A stretch of 11,821 nt of DNA from UBA1231 sp045123185. Its GTDB lineage: Bacteria > Bacillota_I > Bacilli_A > ML615J-28 > CAG-313. The notes beneath the pieces are model-generated. The model made no database searches. It had not been told where the DNA came from and worked only from the letters and a program-made list of their open reading frames with translations. Below are positions 1 to 8,650 of this stretch, one piece after another. The stretch is from positions 1 to 11,821 of the forward strand of contig JBGVIL010000019.1 of NCBI GenBank assembly GCA_045123185.1. The letters run 5' to 3'. Numbering within the stretch: position 1 is the first letter of the stretch; each line of letters begins with the position of its first letter. The position numbers were made by a program, and so were the translations under genes.

Positions 1-780
1 GAAATCCATTAAAAAGTCATATCCACCTATTATATATCTACCTATATCCAATTCCTCATTACCTTTTAATTTTAGTAAAGTAATAAGTTCCTCTGAATTA
101 TTAGTTTTAGTTTTAGATTTAATATAATTATCTTTTGATAAGCATATCTTAATTTCTTCACCTATTGTATCAAGATTTAATAAATCTATCTTTCTATTAA
201 CTGAATCAAATATGGGAAGAAAATTAAATTGCTCTGCTAAATCATTCTTAATGAATTCCATATAATTTGTATTTACTGACTCTTGCCATCTCATACATGG
301 ACTTTTATCTTCGTTATATACAATTAAAGGGTCTACATAATTTAAACTCCAACCTACTTCTTTAAGTAAAGAATTTAAACTATATATATCTTGTTCTATA
401 TCATCATCTAGAATTTGTACACCAAAATCTTCCATATCAATAGGTCTTCTAATTAATATTTGTTCTCCACTCATAGCTATTACTTCTAAACTACCACTTA
501 TTTTATTTACTTTTATCTCTTCTATGATAAAATATTCATTATCATTTAAAAGTAAATATCTTTTAGGTTTTATTTCGTCATAAGCAAGATTATTTATTTT
601 TTTTCTTCCGTCTTGACTTATAATATATTTATTTATCTTTAAAGTTAATTTATCAACTTCATCTATTGTTCTTTCAATTGATACAATAGTAGAAGTAGGT
701 AGCTCCATAATTGGTTGTCTTGAAACTTTACAAAGGACAAGAGATTCAATTTGACCTATGCTCTTTATATTGATTTTCAT
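1..780 (-). CDS. Tail tip/baseplate hub (Tal-like) protein, N-terminal part, cut by window edge
   Basis: The reading frame opens at an ATG at 780 and is still open at base 1, so 260 codons are visible and the C-terminus lies outside the window. It begins MKINIKSIGQIESL. The frame sits directly after the Dit gene, where Gram-positive siphophages usually encode the tail-associated hub (Tal, prophage tail endopeptidase or minor structural protein). Near the visible end a stretch resembling the family's 'LKLKGNEELDIGRYIIGGYDF' region, where relatives have a 'T.L...G.d...I....Y.eDysyF'-type segment, supports this. A strong site, AAGGAGGTG at 794-786, lies 5 bases before the ATG, and the Dit stop codon at 800-798 almost touches it, so the two genes are probably translated together. 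Whether the missing part carries a lytic or fibre domain cannot be judged. The role is from position and weak family resemblance. Confidence 0.72.
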   Translation of the reverse strand, partial: MKINIKSIGQIESLVLCKVSRQPIMELPTSTIVSIERTIDEVDKLTLKINKYIISQDGRKKINNLAYDEIKPKRYLLLNDNEYFIIEEIKVNKISGSLEVIAMSGEQILIRRPIDMEDFGVQILDDDIEQDIYSLNSLLKEVGWSLNYVDPLIVYNEDKSPCMRWQESVNTNYMEFIKNDLAEQFNFLPIFDSVNRKIDLLNLDTIGEEIKICLSKDNYIKSKTKTNNSEELITLLKLKGNEELDIGRYIIGGYDFLMDF

Positions 781-797
781 TGATTCACCTCCTTATC

Positions 798-1556
798 CTA
801 TTTTATGAGTGGAAATTCACATATTATTTTAACCTTACAATTGCCACCTAATGTTATAGTATTATTAACTCTAGGTTTAAAGTTAATCCATTTTCTATTA
901 CAACAGTTAAATTTATTAATTCCACTATCGGTTTGAACTATTTTAGTAAGATTATCTATAATTACTTTTTCATTAGTATTTAATCCCAATATTGTCATAT
1001 TATTTATTTTATTTATAGTTGACGTATCCCCTAAATTAGTAACTTCTATTATAGGATAATAAATCATTCTACTATGATTAAATATTTCTATTGATATATT
1101 TTCGTTTACTGTTATTTCAGATTCTATTCTTCTATACGCATATTTGCTATAAGGTTTAAATGTAACTTTTAAATATCCTTTATTATTAAATGTCAATACT
1201 TTCTGTATACCAATAACCTTAAAATAATATATTAAATCCCTATCGTCATCCGATATAAATGGTGCAAAATTTTCCGTACATAACCAATCCATAATTTGTT
1301 CCATGTCTACTAAATCAATATCGATAGCTTCCATTGTGGTAGAGTCATATATTACTAAATTTAATTCTATATCACTAGATTCTGAAAATGATTCAGTATA
1401 ATATGGATTATATTCAACTAAGTCATTTTCGATTGATATATCAGATGTATATTCTACTCCTATATCATTAAACATATTTGTATCAAAAGTAGCAATTGAT
1501 ACATTCATATCTTGACTATAAATTCCATTAAATGTAAAGTTGGGGTTCACAAACAT
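798..1556 (-). CDS. Distal tail protein (Dit, siphovirus tail component family)
   Basis: This 252-residue protein starts MFVNPNFTFNGI and ends in a beta-rich segment (NNTITLGGNCKVKIICEFPL). The opening 'F.FNGI.S.DM.V' pattern, the length near 250 residues, a mid-protein 'YYFKVIG...V.TFN..GYLKVTFKPYSKYAYR' type region, and the C-terminal 'PIIEV.N.G' followed by short beta strands are those of the Dit/Sipho_tail family. Dit forms a hexameric ring at the tail tip that joins the last tube ring to the hub encoded next. A site AGAAGGTG lies 6 bases before the ATG. The gene follows the tape measure after a 124-base gap holding a large inverted repeat and precedes the Tal-like gene, the standard tail order. 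The usual N-terminal tube-like barrel and C-terminal galectin-like domain are inferred, not read directly. Confidence 0.82.
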   Translation of the reverse strand: MFVNPNFTFNGIYSQDMNVSIATFDTNMFNDIGVEYTSDISIENDLVEYNPYYTESFSESSDIELNLVIYDSTTMEAIDIDLVDMEQIMDWLCTENFAPFISDDDRDLIYYFKVIGIQKVLTFNNKGYLKVTFKPYSKYAYRRIESEITVNENISIEIFNHSRMIYYPIIEVTNLGDTSTINKINNMTILGLNTNEKVIIDNLTKIVQTDSGINKFNCCNRKWINFKPRVNNTITLGGNCKVKIICEFPLIK

Positions 1557-1604
1557 TTACTTCACCTTCTTTCTACAAGATGGATACAACATTTCATGTA
1601 TTCA

Positions 1605-1652
1605 TATAAATATAGTGTAGGAACTATTTCTAATCCCTACACTATATTTATA
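1605..1652 (-). repeat. Perfect 17-bp inverted repeat (stem-loop)
   Basis: Arms at 1605-1621 and 1636-1652 are exact reverse complements (plus strand left arm TATAAATATAGTGTAGG) around a 14-base loop. The stem is mostly A-T with a GC-containing inner end. No run of U follows it in the direction of transcription, so it is not a textbook intrinsic terminator. It could be an mRNA stability or processing hairpin or a two-fold protein-binding site. An 8-base segment at 1672-1679 can pair with 1617-1624, competing with this stem. Confidence 0.85.
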
Positions 1653-1665
1653 CTATTTTAATTAT
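1642..1665 (-). promoter_or_regulatory. AT-rich element shared with the endonuclease leader; possible -10 region
   Basis: On the minus strand this reads ATAATTAAAATAGTATAA followed by ATATAG. The same 18 bases, followed by TATAG after a one-base deletion, occur at 8680-8658 just before the homing endonuclease start. It contains TATAAA, a fair -10 hexamer, but I see no convincing -35 box. It overlaps one arm of the stem-loop. Promoter function is a guess. Confidence 0.3.
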
Positions 1666-1680
1666 TAATTTGTTCCTACT

Positions 1681-4600
1681 TTATATACCACTTGTAATTT
1701 CTTTTAACATTCTTTCATTTTCTTCTTTTATCATATCTTCAATTTTGCTCAATGTAATATCATCAACGCTACCGCTTACATTAATAATAGTATCTCCAAT
1801 TGTAACAGTTCTACTATTACCACTAGCATAAGTAGGTACATTAGTTATTCCAGCTTGTGTAGCAGATATAACATTGAAACTTTGTAATCCTAATTTTTCA
1901 TTAATATCTGCAATTTGTTGCATAGTACTTAAAGCAACATTAAGATTAGATACTAATTCATTTTTGACTACATCCGCCATTACTGAATAACCTTCTGTTG
2001 AATCGTTGACTGATTGAATTAAAGCATCTTGTAAACTTTTTACTTCGCCATTTATTTCAATAAAACCACTTGACATAGCTTGTGCAACCATTTTAGCAAT
2101 ATTAGTTTCAGAGAATTTTTCATCTAACGAAGCAATAAGTTTGTCTTGCTCTTCTTCTAATCTATCTATTTCATCATCTATATTATTAGAATAATCGTCA
2201 TCTATCTTATCTTGTGTCATTTCCTCTAATTCTTTTTGTGCTTCTGCTAAATCTTCCATTAATTCTTTTAGACGTTTTTGTCCTGCAATACTTGTATCTC
2301 TTGAAGCAGTTGCTATTAATGAATTTATTTTTTCTATTTCTGAAGTTTGTTCATTAATAGATTTTTGGTACTCTTGTTCATCTCGCATATCTTTATATAT
2401 TTGTTTCTCTTTTTCAAGTAATTTTATTCTTTCATCTGTATATTTTTCTATTTCATCTTTACGTTTTTCATATTCTTTTTCTATTATTTTAGTAATCTCT
2501 TCTTCTACATCTTGTGTAATTTCTAATTTTTCCTTTTGTAAATCTTTTATTTCATTTTCTATTTTCCAATATTCAATCATTTGGTCTTGCAATTCTTCAT
2601 GTGCATCTTTGTATTCTTTATATAAGTCTATTATCTCTTCTAATTGAGTAGAATTTTTATACGAATCTAATACTTCAGAATAGTTAGTACTATTACCTCT
2701 TGCATCAAATTGGAAATTATATTTTTTTAGACTGTCTTGATATATGGCTAAGCGAGCATTGATAGAGTTAATTTTTTGTTGTTGTAAGTCTAATTGTCCA
2801 TTTAACAATCCAATAGAATCTCTCATAGCATCTATTTTATCAGTACCCCATGCGTAGTCTGATTTTTCTTTTATAAAATCAATTTGAAATTGTAATTCAG
2901 TAAATAATTCATCTAATCCTTCAAGTTTTGCCTCAGTTGATAATAATTTCATTTGTCTATTTAATTCTTCGATTTCACTAGTTGTATCTTTAATAGCTTC
3001 TTCTGTTTTCCACCATTCGGTAGATAATTTCGTAATTTCAGACGATAGTTCTGCATATTCTTCACTTAATGGATTCAATGTATTTAATTGTCTTCTCATT
3101 TGCTCTGCTAATTGATTAAGTAATTGTTGTTGTATTCTATATAAATTATTTTGTTCTTCAAGATACTTAATTTTATCTCGACCATTCATATTTTTTATTT
3201 TTGCATCTAATAAATCTATTGAATCAGATGTGCTATCTATTTTAAATTCTAATTGTGCATTTGCTGCTTCTCTGATAGCCTCTTCAACTTCTCTTATTTG
3301 ATTTTCATATTCCCACCATTTTTCACTTGCTTCAGTTATTTCTTTATTGTTAGTATCAAAATATTCTCCTAGATAATCCTTAGTTTTAGAAAGTGTTTCA
3401 TTAGCAGTGTCATATGCGTTTTTAGCGTTTTTAATAGCTGTTTCATTTTTCTTACTTGCATCATTAAGGCTATCATATTTTTTCTTTAATGATTCAACAT
3501 TTTGTTCCATTGCTAATAATTTATCATTATAGTTAGAAATATTACCTAAATTATCAAATGCGAACCCTTGTTGGCTTAACCAATAAACAAGTTCATTATT
3601 TTGTGCCCTTTCATTTTTAGCTATCTGTTCTTGTATCTTTTGTTGTTCTCTTAATAAAGGTATTTGTTGTTGTAATAAGTTTATCTTCTCTTGTCCAAAT
3701 ACTGCCTCAGATTTTTCATTTAAGAAATCTATTTGTTTACCTAATCTTTTTAATGCTTCTTCTAAGTTCTTAATATGAGATATGTCAAAGTCTAATGAAG
3801 GTAATATTTTATTTTTATCTAATGTACCACCAAAAGCATTATTTGCACTCATTGAAACGGGTACATTAATAGGTGATACATCACTAGTTGTAACAGTTGA
3901 CATATCGTCTGTTGCACTAAAAGATACGGGAATATTAGCTAATGGAGTATTAGTTAACATAGGTGTTATCGGTTTAATTGGAGAATAATTTATAGGAACA
4001 TTTTTAAATGTAGGATTAACATCAATCGGCACATCTACTGAACTGAATATACCTTTAATTCCATTTATGATAGAACTTCCTACTTTTACAACTTTTGCTG
4101 TTAATGTAACAGTTTTGGATACTATACTGCCCCATAGACCTTTTAAGGAAGATACAGCACCACTACCTGATACTTTTGCTGTTAACGTTTCTGTTTTAGT
4201 TTTTATACTATTCCATAAACCTTTTAAGGAAGATACAAGTCCACTACCCATTACTTTAGCTGTTAATGTTTCTGCTTTAGATACTATACTATTCCATAAA
4301 CCTTTTAAAGAACTAACCAATCCAGAACCTACTACGCTTGCAATTAATTGAACAGATTTAGTTACAATAGAAGCCCATAAACTTTTTAAATTAACTAGAG
4401 TTCCACTTCCTACTACACTCGCGATTAGTTGAACAGTTTTAGGTACGATAGAATTCCAATTTGCTTTTAAATCTTCCACTACGCTACCATTAAGAACTGA
4501 ACATATTATACTTACTGTTTTATTTACAAAAGTATCCCACGCAGCTTTAGCTTCGGCTATACCTTGGTCTATAATTTCCATAGTTATACTTACTGTTTTG

Positions 4601-7344
4601 TCTACGAAACTATCCCACATTTCTTTGGCTGTTGATAGTATCTCACTTTTAACTTCAGTAGTTAATCCTACTGTTTTATCTACAAAACTATCCCAAATTG
4701 CTTTAGCCTCTTGAACTAATTCTGAATTTACAATTTCAGTAGTTAAACTTACAACCTTATCTACAAAACTATCCCAAATTGCTTTAGCATTAGATATAGC
4801 AGTTTCCTTTGCCTCAATAGTTAAACTTACAATCTTATCTACAAAACTATCCCAAGTTTCTTTTACTTTAGGTAGAATTTCTTCTGTAACTTTTGTAGTT
4901 AATGTAACTATTTTATTTTCAAAATTTGCCCATGCCTCTTTAAGTTTTTCTATATTTTCTTGGCCTATAAGTTTAGTAGTTAATTCAATAGTTTTAGTTT
5001 TAATATTTTCCCATGTAGACTTAAGAGTTTCTATTAAGTCAAAATTTTGAATCTTAGTTATTAATTCAACTGTTTTATTTTTAAAATTTGCCCATGCCTC
5101 TTTAAGTTTTTCTATATTTTCTTGGCCTATTAATTTAACCGTTAATTCTATTACTTTATTTTTAAGATTTCCAAATGCTTCCTTAAAATCAAAGTCTTTA
5201 ACTTTAGTAACTAATTCAATAGTTTTATTTTTAAGATTTTCCCATATTCCTTTTATTTTTTCTATATTTTCTTTACCGATAACTTTTGTAGTTAATTCGG
5301 CAGTTTTATTTTTAAGATTTTCCCATACTCCTTTTATTTTTTCTATATTTTCTTTACCTATTAATTTAGTTGTTAAACTTACTGTTTTATCTTTAATGTT
5401 TTCCCAAAGAGAATTAACTTTTTCTATACCTTCTGTATTTTTTATATCAGTTTTTACGTTTAATGCAATTCTAACTTCTTCTTCTGTCATTTCAAATGCT
5501 TCCGCTATTTGTTTAATAGTTTCATCTGAAATTTCTCCTGTATTAAGAATTTCAGCTTGAGCTGTTAATAATAAATCTATTTCTTGTTCTGTTACTTCAT
5601 TATCAGACACAATTTCATCTATTAAATTTGCTATAGGTTCAGGTTGATTAACTTTTGCATTAACTAAATATTCAACATCTATCTCTTTTCCACTTGCTAA
5701 ATCAGATGTCATTTGTGTATATGAATTTTGTAATGTTTCAAACTGACTAGTTAATTTATCAGCCATTCCACCTTTACCTAAATTTTGAACACCTGTTCCA
5801 TATGAGTTTAAGAATTTTTGTAATGCTTTATTTGAAGCATCTATAGGTGCAGGGTCGAATGATAAAGCAGTTTTCCACGTATCAGTTTTTATTCCTGTTA
5901 ATTTATTTAAAGAAGTAGCCATTTCATTTATGGCTTTATTTGCTCCTTGTAAATCTCCTGTTGTATCTACATAAGATTGTAATCCCTGACGCCATGCCGT
6001 GAAAGATTCAGTATCAAATTTTCCAGCTGCTTCATATTGTTCAGTTAATCCTTTTGTATAATCTATTAAATTAGTTTTACCGTTAGCGTAGTCTTGTGTT
6101 AATTGAGCTATAGCTTTTGATTGTTTTCCCATAGCCTCAGTAGTAGGAACAAGTTTGTCCCCTAAATTAGCTAACATTCCTGCAAATTGACTACCCTCTG
6201 CAGGAGAAAATTGAGACCAATCTAAAGCGTCCATGAATGTTAACATTCCAGATTTCATTTCATCACTTAATCTATTAAATGAAGATTTCTGTGTCATTTC
6301 ATTCATATATTTCTGTTGAATAGCTTGTTCATCTTGTACGTATTGTTGATGGTCTTTTAATCTTTGTTCATATGCTTTTTGGTTAGCTTCTGTTATTTTT
6401 TTATTATCATCTATAACTCTTTTAGCATAATCTTGCATAGACTCTTTACCAAATAAACCTTCTTTTCTTTTAGTGTCTGATGCAAGTTGCATATCATTAT
6501 ATTCTTTATATGCTTTATTGAACTCTTTTTGTCCTAAAGTTTGTCTTTGAAGAGTATCTAATGCTAAAGAATTTTCTTCTAATCTTTGAGATTGTTGTTT
6601 TAATTTTATTTGAGATTCTAATTGTTTATTTTGAAGTTGAAGATTTTTTAAAATTGGTGTTCCGTTTTGGTCATACCCTAAAACTAAATCTGGATTAGAA
6701 TCTGCTAATTGATTTCTCATTTCAGCTAATTGTTGAGATTCACTAGCAGATAATTTTGTTTTTTGAGTTAGTTTTTCATATGAAGGTAATATATCTTCAA
6801 TAGCTTGTTTTTGATTTTTAAGTCCATTAATTTCTGATTTTATAGCGTTAATATTTTCATTTCTACTATCTATTTGATTATCTAATTTTTTACCTTCAAA
6901 CAATCCGTCCACATTTAACGCATCAGTAATAGGTTTCAAGAATTTACCCATACTAGTTTGACTAAATGCAAATGAAAATGCTTTTCCTATACTATTAGAT
7001 AAACTAGTTGCTAATTTATTTCCAAATCCATCAAAAATAGATATATTGCCAAATAATCCGTCTAGTATACCTTGGAATTTATTTCCTAAATTTATTTTTT
7101 CAAATGCTCCATATAACTTATCTGAAATAGATGATTCTATATCTGTAAATACATTTCCTTTAAGTATACTTGATACACCTTTTGATAATCCTTGTATACC
7201 TTTATTGAATCCTTCAGATAATACTATACCAATATCTAAAAATCCTTTAGCCATATCTGATGTAACTAAAGTATTTCCGGCAGCCTTCATATTCTCTTTA
7301 ATTACATTCCATTTTCCTGCTATGGAATCTAAATATTGAGCGTT
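1681..7344 (-). CDS. Tail tape measure protein, exon 2 (C-terminal 1,887 residues)
   Basis: The frame is open from 7344 to the TAA at 1683-1681. An internal ATG at 7290 has only a weak ribosome site, and the 18 codons before it (NAQYLDSIAGKW...) match the conserved end of the TP901 tape measure core, so this is a downstream exon and not a gene of its own. Numbering the spliced protein with exon 1 as 650 residues: about 685-780 is a hydrophobic Gly/Phe-rich stretch typical of tape measures; then helical, Gln/Lys-rich sequence; 1287-1735 is an array of about 17 repeats; from about 1837 come long coiled coils with three related modules, each with a WWEYE/WWKTE/YWKIE-type motif; and the last 42 residues hold 'GDTIINVSGSVDD', a usual tape measure C-terminal motif. 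The protein fixes tail tube length by spanning the tube lumen and leaves the virion at DNA ejection. It needs intron removal to be joined to exon 1. Confidence 0.9.
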   Translation of the reverse strand, partial: NAQYLDSIAGKWNVIKENMKAAGNTLVTSDMAKGFLDIGIVLSEGFNKGIQGLSKGVSSILKGNVFTDIESSISDKLYGAFEKINLGNKFQGILDGLFGNISIFDGFGNKLATSLSNSIGKAFSFAFSQTSMGKFLKPITDALNVDGLFEGKKLDNQIDSRNENINAIKSEINGLKNQKQAIEDILPSYEKLTQKTKLSASESQQLAEMRNQLADSNPDLVLGYDQNGTPILKNLQLQNKQLESQIKLKQQSQRLEENSLALDTLQRQTLGQKEFNKAYKEYNDMQLASDTKRKEGLFGKESMQDYAKRVIDDNKKITEANQKAYEQRLKDHQQYVQDEQAIQQKYMNEMTQKSSFNRLSDEMKSGMLTFMDALDWSQFSPAEGSQFAGMLANLGDKLVPTTEAMGKQSKAIAQLTQDYANGKTNLIDYTKGLTEQYEAAGKFDTESFTAWRQGLQSYVDTTGDLQGANKAINEMATSLNKLTGIKTDTWKTALSFDPAPIDASNKALQKFLNSYGTGVQNLGKGGMADKLTSQFETLQNSYTQMTSDLASGKEIDVEYLVNAKVNQPEPIANLIDEIVSDNEVTEQEIDLLLTAQAEILNTGEISDETIKQIAEAFEMTEEEVRIALNVKTDIKNTEGIEKVNSLWENIKDKTVSLTTKLIGKENIEKIKGVWENLKNKTAELTTKVIGKENIEKIKGIWENLKNKTIELVTKVKDFDFKEAFGNLKNKVIELTVKLIGQENIEKLKEAWANFKNKTVELITKIQNFDLIETLKSTWENIKTKTIELTTKLIGQENIEKLKEAWANFENKIVTLTTKVTEEILPKVKETWDSFVDKIVSLTIEAKETAISNAKAIWDSFVDKVVSLTTEIVNSELVQEAKAIWDSFVDKTVGLTTEVKSEILSTAKEMWDSFVDKTVSITMEIIDQGIAEAKAAWDTFVNKTVSIICSVLNGSVVEDLKANWNSIVPKTVQLIASVVGSGTLVNLKSLWASIVTKSVQLIASVVGSGLVSSLKGLWNSIVSKAETLTAKVMGSGLVSSLKGLWNSIKTKTETLTAKVSGSGAVSSLKGLWGSIVSKTVTLTAKVVKVGSSIINGIKGIFSSVDVPIDVNPTFKNVPINYSPIKPITPMLTNTPLANIPVSFSATDDMSTVTTSDVSPINVPVSMSANNAFGGTLDKNKILPSLDFDISHIKNLEEALKRLGKQIDFLNEKSEAVFGQEKINLLQQQIPLLREQQKIQEQIAKNERAQNNELVYWLSQQGFAFDNLGNISNYNDKLLAMEQNVESLKKKYDSLNDASKKNETAIKNAKNAYDTANETLSKTKDYLGEYFDTNNKEITEASEKWWEYENQIREVEEAIREAANAQLEFKIDSTSDSIDLLDAKIKNMNGRDKIKYLEEQNNLYRIQQQLLNQLAEQMRRQLNTLNPLSEEYAELSSEITKLSTEWWKTEEAIKDTTSEIEELNRQMKLLSTEAKLEGLDELFTELQFQIDFIKEKSDYAWGTDKIDAMRDSIGLLNGQLDLQQQKINSINARLAIYQDSLKKYNFQFDARGNSTNYSEVLDSYKNSTQLEEIIDLYKEYKDAHEELQDQMIEYWKIENEIKDLQKEKLEITQDVEEEITKIIEKEYEKRKDEIEKYTDERIKLLEKEKQIYKDMRDEQEYQKSINEQTSEIEKINSLIATASRDTSIAGQKRLKELMEDLAEAQKELEEMTQDKIDDDYSNNIDDEIDRLEEEQDKLIASLDEKFSETNIAKMVAQAMSSGFIEINGEVKSLQDALIQSVNDSTEGYSVMADVVKNELVSNLNVALSTMQQIADINEKLGLQSFNVISATQAGITNVPTYASGNSRTVTIGDTIINVSGSVDDITLSKIEDMIKEENERMLKEITSGI
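4090..5436 (-). repeat. Tandem array of about 17 repeats of 78-81 bp in the tape measure gene
   Basis: The translation repeats a 26-27-residue unit about 17 times, with a partial 18th unit after it. Each unit has a helix with one Trp, then K-[TVS]-x-x-[LI]-[TI] leading into a short beta-like strand. Three subfamilies run in order: GKENIEKIKGVWENLKNKT types, then WDSFVDKTVSLTTE types, then VGSGLVSSLKGLWNSI types. At the DNA level neighbours are nearly identical in places: 4676-4707 equals 4757-4788 (offset 81), and 4921-4968 equals 5083-5130 (offset 162). Such regularly spaced aromatic repeats are known in tape measure proteins and are thought to match the tube rings. Confidence 0.92.
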
Positions 7345-7525
7345 CCTTAATATTTATCTATAGTCGCTACACAATAGACTATGGTTTATTCCATACACTT
7401 CCTTTCGGAACGTGAGTAGACTATTTCTTCACCCTCGGCTTTACTCGTTAGGGGCAACCCTTTTCTTCCACCAATCGCTTGTGGTTTTACTCTCTTGCGA
7501 GATAGTCGTTGAAGTTTTTCCATGT

Positions 7526-8641
7526 TTATAAATTTAATTCTAATTCTAATATTTTTTCTACATTATCGAATTCCCAATATGGGATTCTAATTAATTTTAT
7601 ATTATTATCTTCGCAATACTTAGTTTTAATATTATCTCTATATTTTAAATTCATAAATTCTAATAAATCAATACCAAATCCTCCATATAAAAAATGTTGT
7701 TTACCATCATATTCTATTAATATATTATATTTTGGTAAATAAAAATCAAATGGCAATGTTCTAGAACATTTACAATCCTCAATTCTATATTGTTGTATAT
7801 ATTCAATGTTGTTAAAATCTAAATAATCTTTAATCTTCTTTTCGCACTTTGAAACATCACATATTGGACATCTGTTTCCCATTTTAAAATCGTGCATACT
7901 CATATCAAATATATGTCCATTCGGACATTGTAAAGGTATTTTAACACTTCCGTTTTCATATTCTTCTTCATTTATTAGAATTTTAAATCCAAATGATTCA
8001 ACCGATTCTTTTCTTTCTAAAAATGAAACAGTCTGTCTTTTTGATGTTTCTATATTATAACATTTTGAACATCTATGTCCTTTGTTGAAATTTGCAAGTG
8101 TCATAGTATTTGTTATGTGCCCTTTAGGACATTTTATCATTAATGGAGAATTTGTATTAATGTATTCTTTAGATAATAGCTCGTAGTTTTCTTTTTCAAA
8201 TATTTCTTTTACTTCTTTATATGATAATCTTAATTTATCCATCACTTTTTCAGTTGCACATGTTTTACATTCATGTCCATTTAACAAATCTGACAAATAC
8301 ATCTCTCTTTTGTGCCCTTTTGGACATATAAAATTATATTTGTTATCAATGCCTTTATAATCTGTTTTTGTTATTAATAATTTATATCCTCTTTTTTCTA
8401 CTTCAAAAATAACTTCTTCAAATGGTTTTAATTTTCCTTTTATTAAATATTCTTGTGTACATTTTTTACATTTACATATAGGACTTTTCTTAATTACTTT
8501 TAACGTTCTTTCAAATATTTCACCACATTCACATTGTATAATTAATGATGTTGTAGTATTTATATATTTATCTGATAATAACTTGCAATTAAAACTTTCA
8601 ATATATTCTTTAACTTCTTGATAAGTTAATTTTTTAGCCAT
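7526..8641 (-). CDS. Intron-encoded homing endonuclease: four zinc modules plus a Vsr-like/EDxHD nuclease domain
   Basis: This 371-residue protein is encoded inside the P6 loop of the intron. It probably cuts intron-less tape measure genes at the insertion site to copy the intron into them. Residues 1-261 hold four related modules of about 55-65 residues, each 'Y.EV...E...Y.LL....Y.N' followed by a zinc site: C37/C39 with C56-C61; C106-H110 with C125/C128; C171-H175 with C191/C194; C239-H243 with C258/C261. Modules 2-4 share CPxGH. Residues 266-371 form a PD-(D/E)XK-type nuclease of the Vsr-like group: E267, D299 in FDFYLP, E310-x-D312 in IEYDGKQH, H316, and 'DNIKTKYCEDNNIKLIRIPY'. The ATG at 8650 abuts the ribosome site with no spacing, so the ATG at 8641, nine bases after AAGGAG, is the better start. 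The stop lies just before the 3' half of the ribozyme. Assignment to the EDxHD family is by motif only. Confidence 0.87.
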   Translation of the reverse strand: MAKKLTYQEVKEYIESFNCKLLSDKYINTTTSLIIQCECGEIFERTLKVIKKSPICKCKKCTQEYLIKGKLKPFEEVIFEVEKRGYKLLITKTDYKGIDNKYNFICPKGHKREMYLSDLLNGHECKTCATEKVMDKLRLSYKEVKEIFEKENYELLSKEYINTNSPLMIKCPKGHITNTMTLANFNKGHRCSKCYNIETSKRQTVSFLERKESVESFGFKILINEEEYENGSVKIPLQCPNGHIFDMSMHDFKMGNRCPICDVSKCEKKIKDYLDFNNIEYIQQYRIEDCKCSRTLPFDFYLPKYNILIEYDGKQHFLYGGFGIDLLEFMNLKYRDNIKTKYCEDNNIKLIRIPYWEFDNVEKILELELNL

Positions 8642-8650
8642 TTCTATCAT

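Larger units (their letters stand above)
1557..1680 (-). other. Tape measure-Dit intergenic region with hairpin
   Basis: This is the only real gap between genes in the tail module, where the other gaps are about 20-40 bases. It holds no ORF of note. Read on the minus strand it starts with AGTAGGAAC just after the tape measure stop, then an AT-rich, promoter-like stretch (TAAAATAGTATAAA), then a 17-bp inverted repeat, and finally the Dit ribosome site. It may set the expression of Dit and later genes relative to the tape measure, either as a promoter, a processing site or an attenuator. That role is inference. Confidence 0.6.

Noticed and set aside
1605..1652. The intergenic stem-loop as a standard intrinsic terminator
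   Set aside because: No U-run follows the stem in the direction of transcription and the stem is A-T rich at its base; Dit and Tal must be expressed with the tail genes.
3782..4351. Plus-strand frames opposite the tape measure repeats
   Set aside because: They lie fully inside the repeat-coding region, have no ribosome sites, and their repetitive low-complexity translations mirror the opposite strand.
1681..7290. The large frame as an independent gene starting at the ATG at 7290
   Set aside because: The site before it is weak, the frame stays open upstream to the intron end, and the 18 codons before the ATG carry the conserved YLDSIAGKW segment that belongs after GSAERE of exon 1.
8642..8650. 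Start of the endonuclease at the ATG at 8650
   Set aside because: That ATG directly abuts GGAG with no spacer, while the ATG at 8641 has normal nine-base spacing.
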